A stretch of DNA of 64,000 bases from Chitinophagaceae bacterium (GTDB lineage Bacteria; Bacteroidota; Bacteroidia; Chitinophagales; Chitinophagaceae), in assembly GCA_019752295.1 (NCBI GenBank), contig JAIEMK010000005.1:1-64000 (forward strand). Direction: 5' to 3'. Below the pieces are notes generated by a model that saw only the letters and a program-made list of their open reading frames with translations, was not told where the DNA came from and did not search any database. A program made the translations under genes and the position numbers. Below are positions 44,194 through 52,196 of this stretch, one piece after another. Position 1 is the first letter of the stretch, and the number at the start of each line of letters is the position of its first letter.

Positions 44194-45462
44194 CTAAATA
44201 TGCCAGGGCCCCCTCATTGGTGGATTGATCATGTAATTTGCTTCCACATCATCGATAAACTCCTGACGATCGGGATCAAATTTCAAAGAGCGCCCAAGTT
44301 GAAGGGCAATCTTACCCATATTGATGATGGTGCAGGATCTAAAACCATTTTGCTCATTCAGTGCAAATGGCGTTCTGTATTTTACAGAGTCCAAGAAATT
44401 GGTCACCTGCGGTGCAGGATCTGGCATCATTGCCAGTTTTTCTTTCAGATTGGGTATATCGGATTTAAAGCCTGCATATAATTTTCCCTTAGGGCCTTCT
44501 ATATAAGCAGCATTAGGATCTTTTGCTTCTCCGTCTAAGATAATCTTGCAGCCATCTTCGTAAGTGAAAGTAAGTCTTCGGAAAGTACCACAGGCATCAG
44601 GATGCTGCTGCTCTGCATCTACTTCAACAAGCACGGGACTGGTATGATCTTTTCCTAAAAAATACTGTATCGGGTCGATATAATGCTGACCCATATCGCC
44701 CAATCCGCCTCCATCATAATCCCAGTATCCTCTAAAGGTTTGATGAACCCTGTGTGGGTTATAAGGCTTATATGGAGCGGGTCCCAGCCATCTGTCGTAA
44801 TCTAATTCAGGAGGCACGGGCATGGTTTCTAATTTGGTTTTTCCTACCCAATAAAATTTCCAATCGAAGCCGGTTGTTTTACTAACCGTTACAGTTAAGG
44901 GCCATCCTAATAAACCAGACTCAACCAATTTCTTAATCGGTCTTACGGTAGTGTTCATGCCGTAAAAATTATCTTCAAAACGAAACCAAGTATTCAGGCG
45001 AAACATTTTCTGATATTGTTGAACTGCTTCAACTACTTTTTTACCCTCGCCGATGGTGCGTGTCATGGGTTTCTCGCACCAAATATCTTTTCCTGCTTTT
45101 GCTGCATCAATAGCCATGATGGCATGCCAATGCGGTGGTGTGGCGATATGCACAATATCAACTTCAGGTAGCGCAATCAATTCACGGTGGTCGTGAAAAG
45201 TTTTAACGCCAGACCCTATTGAACCAGCCACTTCGTTGAGGTGATTTTTATCAACATCACAAATGGCAACTACGCGCGTACCGGCATAAGGAATATGTCC
45301 GCGGCCCATACCACCCACTCCAATAATGCCTTTGGTTAGTTGATCGCTGGGGGCTAAAAATCCTCTTCCTAATACATGTCTTGGTACAATGGTAAATCCA
45401 GCAACAATTGCAGCGGAATTTTTAATAAACCGCCTCCGGCTATCTTTTTTAGATGATTTCAT
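44194..45462 (-). CDS. Gfo/Idh/MocA-family oxidoreductase with Tat signal
   Basis: NAD(P)-dependent sugar dehydrogenase of about 422 residues from the ATG at 45460-45462. The N-terminus carries a twin-arginine motif ([10 protein letters not shown] followed by IVAGFTIV), so it is exported folded with its cofactor. The Rossmann motif is [17 protein letters not shown], the conserved catalytic-region lysine is in [10 protein letters not shown], and [17 protein letters not shown] follows in the C-terminal domain. Likely oxidises a glycoside at C3 to feed the DUF1080 enzyme encoded next. Exact sugar unknown. Confidence 0.9.
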   Translation of the reverse strand: MKSSKKDSRRRFIKNSAAIVAGFTIVPRHVLGRGFLAPSDQLTKGIIGVGGMGRGHIPYAGTRVVAICDVDKNHLNEVAGSIGSGVKTFHDHRELIALPEVDIVHIATPPHWHAIMAIDAAKAGKDIWCEKPMTRTIGEGKKVVEAVQQYQKMFRLNTWFRFEDNFYGMNTTVRPIKKLVESGLLGWPLTVTVSKTTGFDWKFYWVGKTKLETMPVPPELDYDRWLGPAPYKPYNPHRVHQTFRGYWDYDGGGLGDMGQHYIDPIQYFLGKDHTSPVLVEVDAEQQHPDACGTFRRLTFTYEDGCKIILDGEAKDPNAAYIEGPKGKLYAGFKSDIPNLKEKLAMMPDPAPQVTNFLDSVKYRTPFALNEQNGFRSCTIINMGKIALQLGRSLKFDPDRQEFIDDVEANYMINPPMRGPWHI

Positions 45463-45565
45463 ATGGCTAGTTGAGTGGGCAGTAAGATACAAATAAACTC
45501 GTATAATCTACTTAGATCAAGATGAGAAGCTGATTAGTACTCTTATTATTCATAGTAGTAAGGGG

Positions 45566-45600
45566 GTATTTTTCCCGTATTCCAATTGGGGAAAATACGG
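45566..45600 (+). promoter_or_regulatory. Overlapping inverted repeats upstream of 45670 gene
   Basis: Two alternative hairpins share sequence. One has CCGTATT (45575-45581) paired with AATACGG (45594-45600) around CCAATTGG. The other has GTATTTTTCCC (45566-45576) paired with GGGGAAAATAC (45588-45598), one mismatch. TACGGTTTG at its right edge approaches the TAnnTTTG box. It sits about 70 bp before the start at 45670 and may be an operator. Confidence 0.5.
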
Positions 45601-45669
45601 TTTGCAGATATGAAAAAGAATTGCAATATTGTATGAAAGAAACAATAACATAACCCCAAAAACTATTTT

Positions 45670-46449
45670 ATGTCATTAAATTGTAATTGCCCAGACACCC
45701 TACCTCTTATGTTTGTTAGTAAAATTCAGACACAAACAAACACAAGATACTTTTTAGATAATCATCACAAAAGACTAACTGAAGCAATGGACTCCGGAAT
45801 GCAGGAATCCATTTCCTTTTATTATGGGTATGCAAATTTCTGTGACTTCTTGTTGACTGAGGTTGTCAACAAACAAGACGTAACATATTTGCGAATATAT
45901 TTTTCCGTTTATAATGACCACCTCAGTTTAATATATGCCACAAATAATCCTGCTAACGCCAATGAAGAAATTTATTTTATAATTAACCAATCGAGTTATG
46001 CTAGGCGATCGAAGGATGAGATGCGGCTTTTAGTTGATGAGTATCAAAAACAGGGCGGAAAAAAAGAAATATTAGAAAAATTTTATCCAACCAGATATGG
46101 CCAAACCAGAGCAATAAGATATGATAAAGATAAAATAGTAGAGTTCTATAATTATATGACATGTGTACAACCAGATGGCATAAGAGCAGCAATCTCTGCA
46201 TTCATACCGGGAAAATCACCAAAAACCGACTACGAGAATATGATGTATATAGACTTTATTTTTTTGGACGCAGATGGAGATGATGACTATATCGATGACT
46301 GTGATAACTTTGTTGACACTTTGACCAGAACGGTTCTAAAACGAAACGCAGGCGCAGCTTTTAATAACAAAAATACAGTAATGGTATACGACAATGGAGT
46401 GTTATGTCCGCCAGATCCAAGTTGCACAAACTACCTGAAACGCAAGTAA
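45670..46449 (+). CDS. Conserved-type hypothetical protein (unknown)
   Basis: A 259-residue, apparently cytosolic protein without signal peptide or membrane segment. I do not recognise the family. It opens MSLNCNCPDTLPLMF, has a mixed alpha/beta body (VTYLRIYFSVYNDHLSLIYATN, IYFIINQSSYARRSKDEM), and a strongly acidic patch near the C-terminus (FLDADGDDDYIDDCDNF). It ends in a short cysteine-containing tail (CPPDPSCTNYLKRK). Followed after 34 bp by a membrane protein and a two-component system, all on the same strand, suggesting a common transcript. Confidence 0.7.
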   Translation: MSLNCNCPDTLPLMFVSKIQTQTNTRYFLDNHHKRLTEAMDSGMQESISFYYGYANFCDFLLTEVVNKQDVTYLRIYFSVYNDHLSLIYATNNPANANEEIYFIINQSSYARRSKDEMRLLVDEYQKQGGKKEILEKFYPTRYGQTRAIRYDKDKIVEFYNYMTCVQPDGIRAAISAFIPGKSPKTDYENMMYIDFIFLDADGDDDYIDDCDNFVDTLTRTVLKRNAGAAFNNKNTVMVYDNGVLCPPDPSCTNYLKRK

Positions 46450-46483
46450 AAATATGTATCAAATTGATGTTTAGATTAAGCCA

Positions 46484-47125
46484 ATGAACCTTACAGTCCT
46501 AATTGAAATATTATCTTTGTTTTTTTGTATTATTCGATACAAGAAACTAAATCCAAGCTATCTTAAATGGTTTCTCCCACTCATAGTATTAACCAATATT
46601 GTTGAGTGGGGGAACTTTTTTAAATTGTTTACATATCACCATAGCAACAACTGGATTTATAATATTTTTAACCCCATAGAATTCTGCTTCTACGGATGGT
46701 TCTATTATAACTATATTACCAATAGTGTAAAAAGAAAAATAATTTTATACACCTGTATTATACTAGTAGTTGCATACATATTGAATATGCTATTTATACA
46801 GGGCATGGTTTTCTTTAATTCATACACTTTCTTATTGGGATGTTTATTGATGATTTATTTTACATACCTGTATTTTGATCAAAGTATAAAATCCGTTAGC
46901 ACTAGTTCCATTACCAAAACTCCTTTCTTTTGGATAAGCGTTGGGTTGTTATTTTTTTATAGCGGGGAATTTATACTTTGGTCATTTTTTCAATATTTTT
47001 TAACCATAAAAGATTTTACGGGTTTCAGGCCGGTATTTCATTTCCTGTCGCCGGTTTTAAATGCTATCTTATACTCATGTATCTCTATTTCGTTTTTTTA
47101 TCCGCAGAAACAACCCAATACATAA
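46484..47125 (+). CDS. Multi-spanning membrane protein of unknown function
   Basis: A 213-residue hydrophobic protein with about six predicted transmembrane segments (MNLTVLIEILSLFFCIIRY ... WFLPLIVLTNIVEW ... IILYTCIILVVAYILNM ... FLLGCLLMIYFTYLYF ... FFWISVGLLFFYSGEF ... NAILYSCISISFFY). No catalytic motif is visible. It lies between an unknown soluble protein and a histidine kinase whose likely start is 9 bp past this stop. Possibly a membrane sensor partner of the kinase; that is inference from order only. Confidence 0.7.
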   Translation: MNLTVLIEILSLFFCIIRYKKLNPSYLKWFLPLIVLTNIVEWGNFFKLFTYHHSNNWIYNIFNPIEFCFYGWFYYNYITNSVKRKIILYTCIILVVAYILNMLFIQGMVFFNSYTFLLGCLLMIYFTYLYFDQSIKSVSTSSITKTPFFWISVGLLFFYSGEFILWSFFQYFLTIKDFTGFRPVFHFLSPVLNAILYSCISISFFYPQKQPNT

Positions 47126-47133
47126 TAACGGGT

Positions 47134-47886
47134 ATGATATCTGCAATCGTTTTATTTATGCTTTTAGGAGCATTAATAGTATATTTTGTTTTAGCGTATA
47201 AAAGAAAGCAAGAATTACACAATACTGAGATGATAATAACTAAAAATAATTTTGAAAACCAATTATTGCAATCACGCATTGAAACACAGGAAGAAACTTT
47301 AGCGGTTCTTGGAAAAGAATTACACGATAATATTGGACAGTTATTGAATAGTACCAAATTATTAATTGGCGTTACGCAACGAAAACTAATCGACGCTCCC
47401 GATACACTTACAATTGCCGATGAAACATTGGCAACTGCCATTAGCGAACTTCGGTCATTGTCAAAATCTTTAAACAAAGAATGGCTGCAACAATTTAATT
47501 TCATCGAAAATTTACAAACCGAAATAAAGCGCATCAATGCTTCTGAAATTTTACAAATTAATTGTAGCAACTCCTCTAAAATTCCTTTTCCGAGCGATGC
47601 CCAAATTATCCTTTTCCGCATTGTGCAGGAAGCTTTGCAAAATGCCATTAAACATGCAAGGGCAAGCCATATCGACATTACTATAACAGAAGACCAAAAT
47701 AGTTTATTGCTGCTTATTACCGATAACGGAACTGGCTTTGATTTTAACGATAGCAAGAAAAATAGTCTCGGCTTACTTAATATGCAGCATCGTACAAAAC
47801 TATTAGGTGGCAGCATTGAATGGGCATCAACAAACAGCGGCACTTCGGTTACACTTCGTTTACCCTTATTAAATGAAACAATATGA
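47134..47886 (+). CDS. Sensor histidine kinase, NarX/DesK-like (HisKA_3 type)
   Basis: About 250 residues from the ATG at 47134-47136, chosen because it follows the previous stop by 8 bp. The frame is open to 46978 but overlaps that gene. One N-terminal membrane anchor (MISAIVLFMLLGALIVYFVL) leads into a coiled linker. The dimerisation/phosphoacceptor helix is LGKELHDNIGQLLNSTKLL (histidine in ELHDNIGQ), and the HATPase domain carries EALQNAIKHARASH (N box) and ITDNGTGFDF (G1 box). There is no periplasmic sensor domain, so the signal may come from the adjacent membrane protein. It overlaps the response regulator by 4 bp. Confidence 0.88.
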   Translation: MISAIVLFMLLGALIVYFVLAYKRKQELHNTEMIITKNNFENQLLQSRIETQEETLAVLGKELHDNIGQLLNSTKLLIGVTQRKLIDAPDTLTIADETLATAISELRSLSKSLNKEWLQQFNFIENLQTEIKRINASEILQINCSNSSKIPFPSDAQIILFRIVQEALQNAIKHARASHIDITITEDQNSLLLLITDNGTGFDFNDSKKNSLGLLNMQHRTKLLGGSIEWASTNSGTSVTLRLPLLNETI

Positions 47887-48521
47887 TTAGCATTGGTATC
47901 ATTGATGATCATCAGCTTTTTGTAAAATCTTTGGGCTTAATGCTCGATACTTTTGCTAATTACAAAGTAGTTGTTGAAGCATCGAATGGAAAAGACCTAC
48001 AACAAAAGTTGAAGCAAAATAATATGATACCCGATATTATGCTGATTGATGTAAACATGCCCCAAATGAACGGTTTTGAAACTTCTAGCTGGCTGGCAAA
48101 AAACTATCCGGCTATGAAATTGGTGGCGCTGTCGATGAATGATGGCGACAGTACTATTATCGACATGATTAAAGCCGGTTGCTGTGCTTATTTGATGAAA
48201 GACACGCATCCAAACGAATTGGAAAAAGCTTTGAACGAAATTAGTGTGAAGGGCTATTATAATGGCGACGCAAGCAATATTAACTACCGGAGGTTGATGA
48301 AATACGAAGAGGAAAAAGAATTACTGAGTATTACCGATAAAGAAAAAATATTTTTAAAATTAGCCTGCTCCGATCTTACTTACAAACAAATTGCTTCCGA
48401 AATGAATTTATCGGAGCGCACAATCGACGGCTACAGAGAAACACTTTTCCAAAAATTAAAAGTACAAAGCAGGGTGGGCTTGTGCTTGGAATCGATTAGA
48501 AAAAAAATTGTTTCTTTATAA
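47883..48521 (+). CDS. NarL/LuxR-type response regulator
   Basis: A 212-residue regulator: receiver domain (ISIGIIDDHQLFVKSLGLML, phosphoacceptor aspartate in IMLIDVNMPQMNG, conserved lysine in AYLMKDTHP) and a C-terminal LuxR-type helix-turn-helix (LTYKQIASEMNLSERTIDGY). Start ATG overlaps the kinase stop (ATGA), so the two form a cognate pair. Targets unknown; the inverted repeats at 45566-45600 upstream of this gene group are candidates. Confidence 0.92.
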   Translation: MISIGIIDDHQLFVKSLGLMLDTFANYKVVVEASNGKDLQQKLKQNNMIPDIMLIDVNMPQMNGFETSSWLAKNYPAMKLVALSMNDGDSTIIDMIKAGCCAYLMKDTHPNELEKALNEISVKGYYNGDASNINYRRLMKYEEEKELLSITDKEKIFLKLACSDLTYKQIASEMNLSERTIDGYRETLFQKLKVQSRVGLCLESIRKKIVSL

Positions 48522-48528
48522 ATACACT

Positions 48529-50097
48529 TTACTCAACATCCCATTCCATTACCTGATCGTGCTGCTGTAATTTTTTCTTTTTCTCCTTAAACATTACCAG
48601 CAAAGGAATTAAGATCAGGAAGAAAACTCCCAGATAAATAAAGAGGTCGCGGTAAGTAAGAAAGGTAGCCTGATTGTAGATGCTTCTTGCAATAATACTA
48701 TAAGCCCCTTTTGTTGCGGAAACTGCATCGTACCCTTTGCTCACAAAAGCATTCGACAGCATTTTTACCCGATCCAGCGTTTCGGGTTGTATGGCGTTTA
48801 CACTATTATTTAAATCGGCATAGTGCCTGTATGTATCCGTACTAATATAAGTTGTGATCATGGCAATTCCAATTGATCCGCCAAGCTGGCGAACCATATT
48901 GCTGAGTGCAGTACCCTGTGGAATTTCGGTACCTTTTAAATTGGCCAGCGAAATAGTGGTAAGGGGGATGAAGATGAGTCCCATTGCCAGTCCCCGAACA
49001 ATTAAAGGCCAAAAGAAATCATCTGCCCCTATTTGTGTATTCAGTTGTCCCATCTGAAAGCTAAAAACAAAAAAAAGAATCAATCCAAATCCGGCATAAA
49101 TTGCGGGGTGTACATATTTTTTTTTCAGTAAACCGCCAATAATGGGCATCATGATGGCAGTAGCGATACTTCCCGGCAGCATGATCAATCCAGTTTGCAT
49201 GGCAGTGAATCCCAATAAGCCCTGACAAAAAACGGGTATTACTAAAGTTGTTCCGTACAATCCAAATCCCAGCACAAAATTAAATAGGGTACCTGTTGCG
49301 AACGACCTGTTATTAAAAAGGCGAAGGTTTACGATGGGTGTTTCTTTCATCAGTTCTCTTACCACAAATACGATTCCTGCAACCACTGCTACAACCGCAA
49401 GAATGGTAATATATCTGGCTTCGAACCAGTCTTCGCTTTGCCCTTTTTCGAGTACAATTTGCAAAGATCCTATCGCAGCAATCAGCATTGCCAGCGCAAA
49501 CCAATCCATCTTCGACGACCTGGCTTTGGCTAGCGGCTCCTTCACATACATGAGTGTTAATACGGTTGCGAGAATACCAAAAGGAACGTTGATATAGAAT
49601 ACCCATTGCCACGACATATTATCGGTAATATATCCTCCCAGCGTGGGTCCCAGTGCGGGCCCGATAATCACACCCATTCCATAAATAGCATTGGCTAAAC
49701 CAATTTCCTCTTTTGGAAAAGTTTCAATCAGGATGGCCTGAGCAGTAGATAATAAACCGCCACCCCCAATGCCCTGTATGATTCTGAATGCCACTAATTC
49801 CCATACATTGGTTGACATTCCGCAAAGCACAGAAGCGATAGTGAAGAGGATGATGGATCCGGCAAAATAATATTTGCGCCCAAAACGATTACTCATCCAA
49901 CCCGATAAAGTAATCATAATTACGTTCGACACCGCATAGCCTGTAATTACCCAACCAATTTCTTCAAAAGTAGCACCCAGATTACCCATCATTTGGGTAA
50001 GCGAAACGTTTACTATTGAGGTATCGATCAACTGAAGCAGTGCTGCAGAAATTACTGTAAAAATTACGATTATCTTATCCCCCGAAAATTTTGCCAT
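48529..50097 (-). CDS. DHA2-family (EmrB/QacA type) drug:H+ antiporter
   Basis: A 522-residue MFS exporter with about 14 membrane segments. Diagnostic motifs: LLQLIDTSIVNVSLTQMMG (motif D1) in helix 1, GWMSNRFGRKYYF (motif A) after helix 2, and GMGVIIGPALGPTLGGYITD (motif C) in helix 5, typical of antiporters. It follows a TetR gene by 50 bp on the same strand, a common repressor-pump arrangement, so expression is probably induced by its substrates. No membrane-fusion protein or TolC homologue is in the window. Confidence 0.92.
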   Translation of the reverse strand: MAKFSGDKIIVIFTVISAALLQLIDTSIVNVSLTQMMGNLGATFEEIGWVITGYAVSNVIMITLSGWMSNRFGRKYYFAGSIILFTIASVLCGMSTNVWELVAFRIIQGIGGGGLLSTAQAILIETFPKEEIGLANAIYGMGVIIGPALGPTLGGYITDNMSWQWVFYINVPFGILATVLTLMYVKEPLAKARSSKMDWFALAMLIAAIGSLQIVLEKGQSEDWFEARYITILAVVAVVAGIVFVVRELMKETPIVNLRLFNNRSFATGTLFNFVLGFGLYGTTLVIPVFCQGLLGFTAMQTGLIMLPGSIATAIMMPIIGGLLKKKYVHPAIYAGFGLILFFVFSFQMGQLNTQIGADDFFWPLIVRGLAMGLIFIPLTTISLANLKGTEIPQGTALSNMVRQLGGSIGIAMITTYISTDTYRHYADLNNSVNAIQPETLDRVKMLSNAFVSKGYDAVSATKGAYSIIARSIYNQATFLTYRDLFIYLGVFFLILIPLLVMFKEKKKKLQQHDQVMEWDVE

Positions 50098-50147
50098 CCT
50101 CTTTAATTAATTATAGAACGATGAATCATTCCATTCCTTTTTATAAA

Positions 50148-50747
50148 TCATGCCTTAATACCATCCCAGCATAGGTTAAACAAATGCATTGCATCCTGCT
50201 TAGTTATTTTTTTAGCGCTGTATTTGCTGCGTTTTACATATTCATTTATTCCTCCCACCATATAAGTGAGCAACATCAGATTATCCAGCTCTTTCAAGGC
50301 CTTGATAGCTTTACCGGTTTCAACCAATTTGAATAAAGGATGAATCATTTTCTTTGTCAATTCCTTTGTTGTTTCAGTAATAAATGGAGAATGATAGCAT
50401 TGGTCCATAAACACCGCCTTTTCGAAATGATCGATTCTGAATTGTAACAAATTATTCCAGACGATTCTAAACCCTTCCTTGAAAGGCATCTCAGCATGGT
50501 ATCCTTCAAAATAAATAGCTACCGATGATTTCCGGCATTCGGTAAACAGTTCATTGATTAGGGTTTCTTTATTTTCGAAGTAGATATATAATGTACCCGT
50601 TGCAATTTTAGCGGCTTTTGCAATTTCACTCATGGTGATACCCGAAAGTCCGTTTTCCCTTACAAGTAACAATGTGGCGGCAAATATTTGCGCTGTTTTA
50701 TGTTGATCGCGAGGTTTCACGGGGCAAATAAATGAATAAATATTCAT
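50148..50747 (-). CDS. TetR-family transcriptional repressor
   Basis: A 199-residue regulator with an N-terminal TetR HTH (residues about 15-60: KTAQIFAATLLLVRENGLSG ... MSEIAKAAKIATGTLYIYF ... ENKETLINELF) and a divergent C-terminal ligand-binding domain. It precedes the DHA2 exporter in one transcription unit and most likely controls it. The start ATG (50745-50747) lies inside a perfect palindrome that would be its operator, implying autoregulation. Confidence 0.9.
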   Translation of the reverse strand: MNIYSFICPVKPRDQHKTAQIFAATLLLVRENGLSGITMSEIAKAAKIATGTLYIYFENKETLINELFTECRKSSVAIYFEGYHAEMPFKEGFRIVWNNLLQFRIDHFEKAVFMDQCYHSPFITETTKELTKKMIHPLFKLVETGKAIKALKELDNLMLLTYMVGGINEYVKRSKYSAKKITKQDAMHLFNLCWDGIKA

Positions 50748-50750
50748 TTA
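50729..50750 (-). promoter_or_regulatory. TetR operator palindrome overlapping the repressor start
   Basis: Perfect 9-bp inverted repeat TAAATGAAT-AAAT-ATTCATTTA. The right arm includes the ATG of the TetR gene. Size and position are those expected of a TetR-dimer site blocking transcription or early elongation of the repressor/pump operon. Confidence 0.65.
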
Positions 50751-50805
50751 AAAAATTAAAACCACCTTAAAGGGCTCTTTATTTCACTTTTGAATGGCTG
50801 AATTG

Positions 50806-50847
50806 TTCTTTAAACATTATTTAATTTTCTTCCATCGAAAATGGAAG
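50806..50847 (+). promoter_or_regulatory. Direct repeat and hairpin upstream of DUF4337 gene
   Basis: TTCTTTAA (50806-50813) and TTATTTAA (50817-50824) are spaced 11 bp, weakly like the repeats before mgtA. Next comes a perfect 7-bp stem CTTCCAT-CGAAA-ATGGAAG (50829-50847), probably in the 5' leader of the gene at 50879. Confidence 0.35.
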
Positions 50848-50878
50848 TAGTTTTCGCCCAATTTAAAAGCAACCGATA

Positions 50879-51403
50879 ATGGAAGAAATTGAAATCCCTA
50901 CAGAACACTTACACGAAACAATTCATGAGAAGGCAGAAGAAGCAAAAAAAGAAAAAGAAAGTGGATGGTTTATGTATGTAGCGATCTCAACCGCTTTAAT
51001 TGCAGTGCTTGCAGCTATTTCAGGCCTCATGGCAGGCCATCATTCGAATGAAGCGCTTATTCAACAAATAAAAGCCTCTGATCAATGGGCATATTATCAG
51101 GCCAAGGGAATTAAAGCCGAAATAAAGAGTCTCTCAACAACTACCATTCAACCAGACAAGGAGGCGGTAGCCAAATACAGAAAAGAGCAGGAAGAAATAA
51201 AATTAAAAGCTGAAGAAGCCGAAAAAGAATCTGAAAAAAATTTAAGCCAACACGTGTTGCTGGCTAGGGCAGTTACTTTGTTTCAGATCGCGATTGCTGG
51301 TTCTGCCATTGCCATACTCACCAGAAAAAAACTTTTATGGCATGCAACAATGGTTTTAGCCTTAATAGGATCAGGCTTTTTTGTTGCAGGTCTTCTTTTT
51401 TAG
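50879..51403 (+). CDS. DUF4337-type membrane protein
   Basis: A 174-residue protein: acidic N-terminal helix, one hydrophobic segment (FMYVAISTALIAVLAAISGLM), then the family segment GHHSNEALIQQIKASDQWAYYQAKGIKAEI. A long charged coiled-coil region follows, and two C-terminal membrane segments (LFQIAIAGSAIAILT, MVLALIGSGFFVAGLLF). This arrangement matches DUF4337, whose function is unknown. It is upstream of the two-component/MgtA group on the same strand, 111 bp before the response regulator. Confidence 0.82.
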   Translation: MEEIEIPTEHLHETIHEKAEEAKKEKESGWFMYVAISTALIAVLAAISGLMAGHHSNEALIQQIKASDQWAYYQAKGIKAEIKSLSTTTIQPDKEAVAKYRKEQEEIKLKAEEAEKESEKNLSQHVLLARAVTLFQIAIAGSAIAILTRKKLLWHATMVLALIGSGFFVAGLLF

Positions 51404-51514
51404 TGTTCTCAAAAGTAGAATTTCATACGGAGACAACCCGCGAAAATTTGAATTGCACCCATTGCAGAGCTGTTAAATACTACTTTCATACATTTACAGG
51501 GTAAATGAAAATTA

Positions 51515-52195
51515 ATGGCAAGTATTCTATTAATTGAGGATGAATTGCGGATTGCAGATATTATCAAGAGAGGATTGGAAGAACAAAATTTTGTTGTTAC
51601 TGTTGCTAATGATGGTTTGCAGGGCCAAGAATTGGTGAATGAGCATCAATACGATCTGATTATTACGGATATTATTTTGCCAAAAATTAATGGTATTGAT
51701 CTTTGCAAAGCAATCAGAAGCACCAATCCCGACATTCCAATTATTATGCTCACCGCTCTAGGTACTACCGACGATAAAGTGCAAGGCTTTGATGCAGGTG
51801 CAGACGACTATCTTGTTAAACCTTTTGATCTGAGAGAATTACAAGTACGTATTCGTGCCTTGTTAAAAAGGAACAATGCTTTTATTTCTCAGGGATTTAT
51901 TCTGAAATATGCAGATATCGAACTAAATCTGAATACAAAAGTTGTTACAAGAAATGAGCTGGAGATAGCGCTTACTCCTAAAGAATTAAAGTTATTGGAG
52001 TATATGCTTAAAAATCCGGAAAGGGTTTTATCGAGAGCTGAAATTGCAGAAAATGTTTGGGATACTACTTTCGATACGGGAACAAATTTTATTGACGTAT
52101 ATATTAACTATTTGCGCAAGAAAATTGATAAGGAATTTCCGATAAAACTAATCCACACTAAACAGGGACTGGGTTTTATTCTAAAACAAGAATAG
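51515..52195 (+). CDS. OmpR/PhoB-type response regulator
   Basis: A 226-residue regulator: receiver domain (SILLIEDELRIADIIKRGLE, phosphoacceptor aspartate in LIITDIILPKINGIDLC, lysine in DDYLVKPFDLRELQVRI) and winged-helix DNA-binding domain (ALTPKELKLLEYMLKNPERV ... YINYLRKKID). The sequence branch resembles CusR/RprY-type regulators. It is one base from its kinase partner. The four 11-bp-spaced direct repeats at 53576-53616 are the type of site this class binds and lie at the promoter of the downstream ATPase. Confidence 0.94.
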   Translation: MASILLIEDELRIADIIKRGLEEQNFVVTVANDGLQGQELVNEHQYDLIITDIILPKINGIDLCKAIRSTNPDIPIIMLTALGTTDDKVQGFDAGADDYLVKPFDLRELQVRIRALLKRNNAFISQGFILKYADIELNLNTKVVTRNELEIALTPKELKLLEYMLKNPERVLSRAEIAENVWDTTFDTGTNFIDVYINYLRKKIDKEFPIKLIHTKQGLGFILKQE

Positions 52196-52196
52196 C

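Noticed and set aside
47085..47912. Minus-strand open frame of 275 codons across the histidine kinase gene
   Set aside because: Fully antisense to a kinase with all expected boxes; translation shows no domain and reflects codon composition of the opposite strand.
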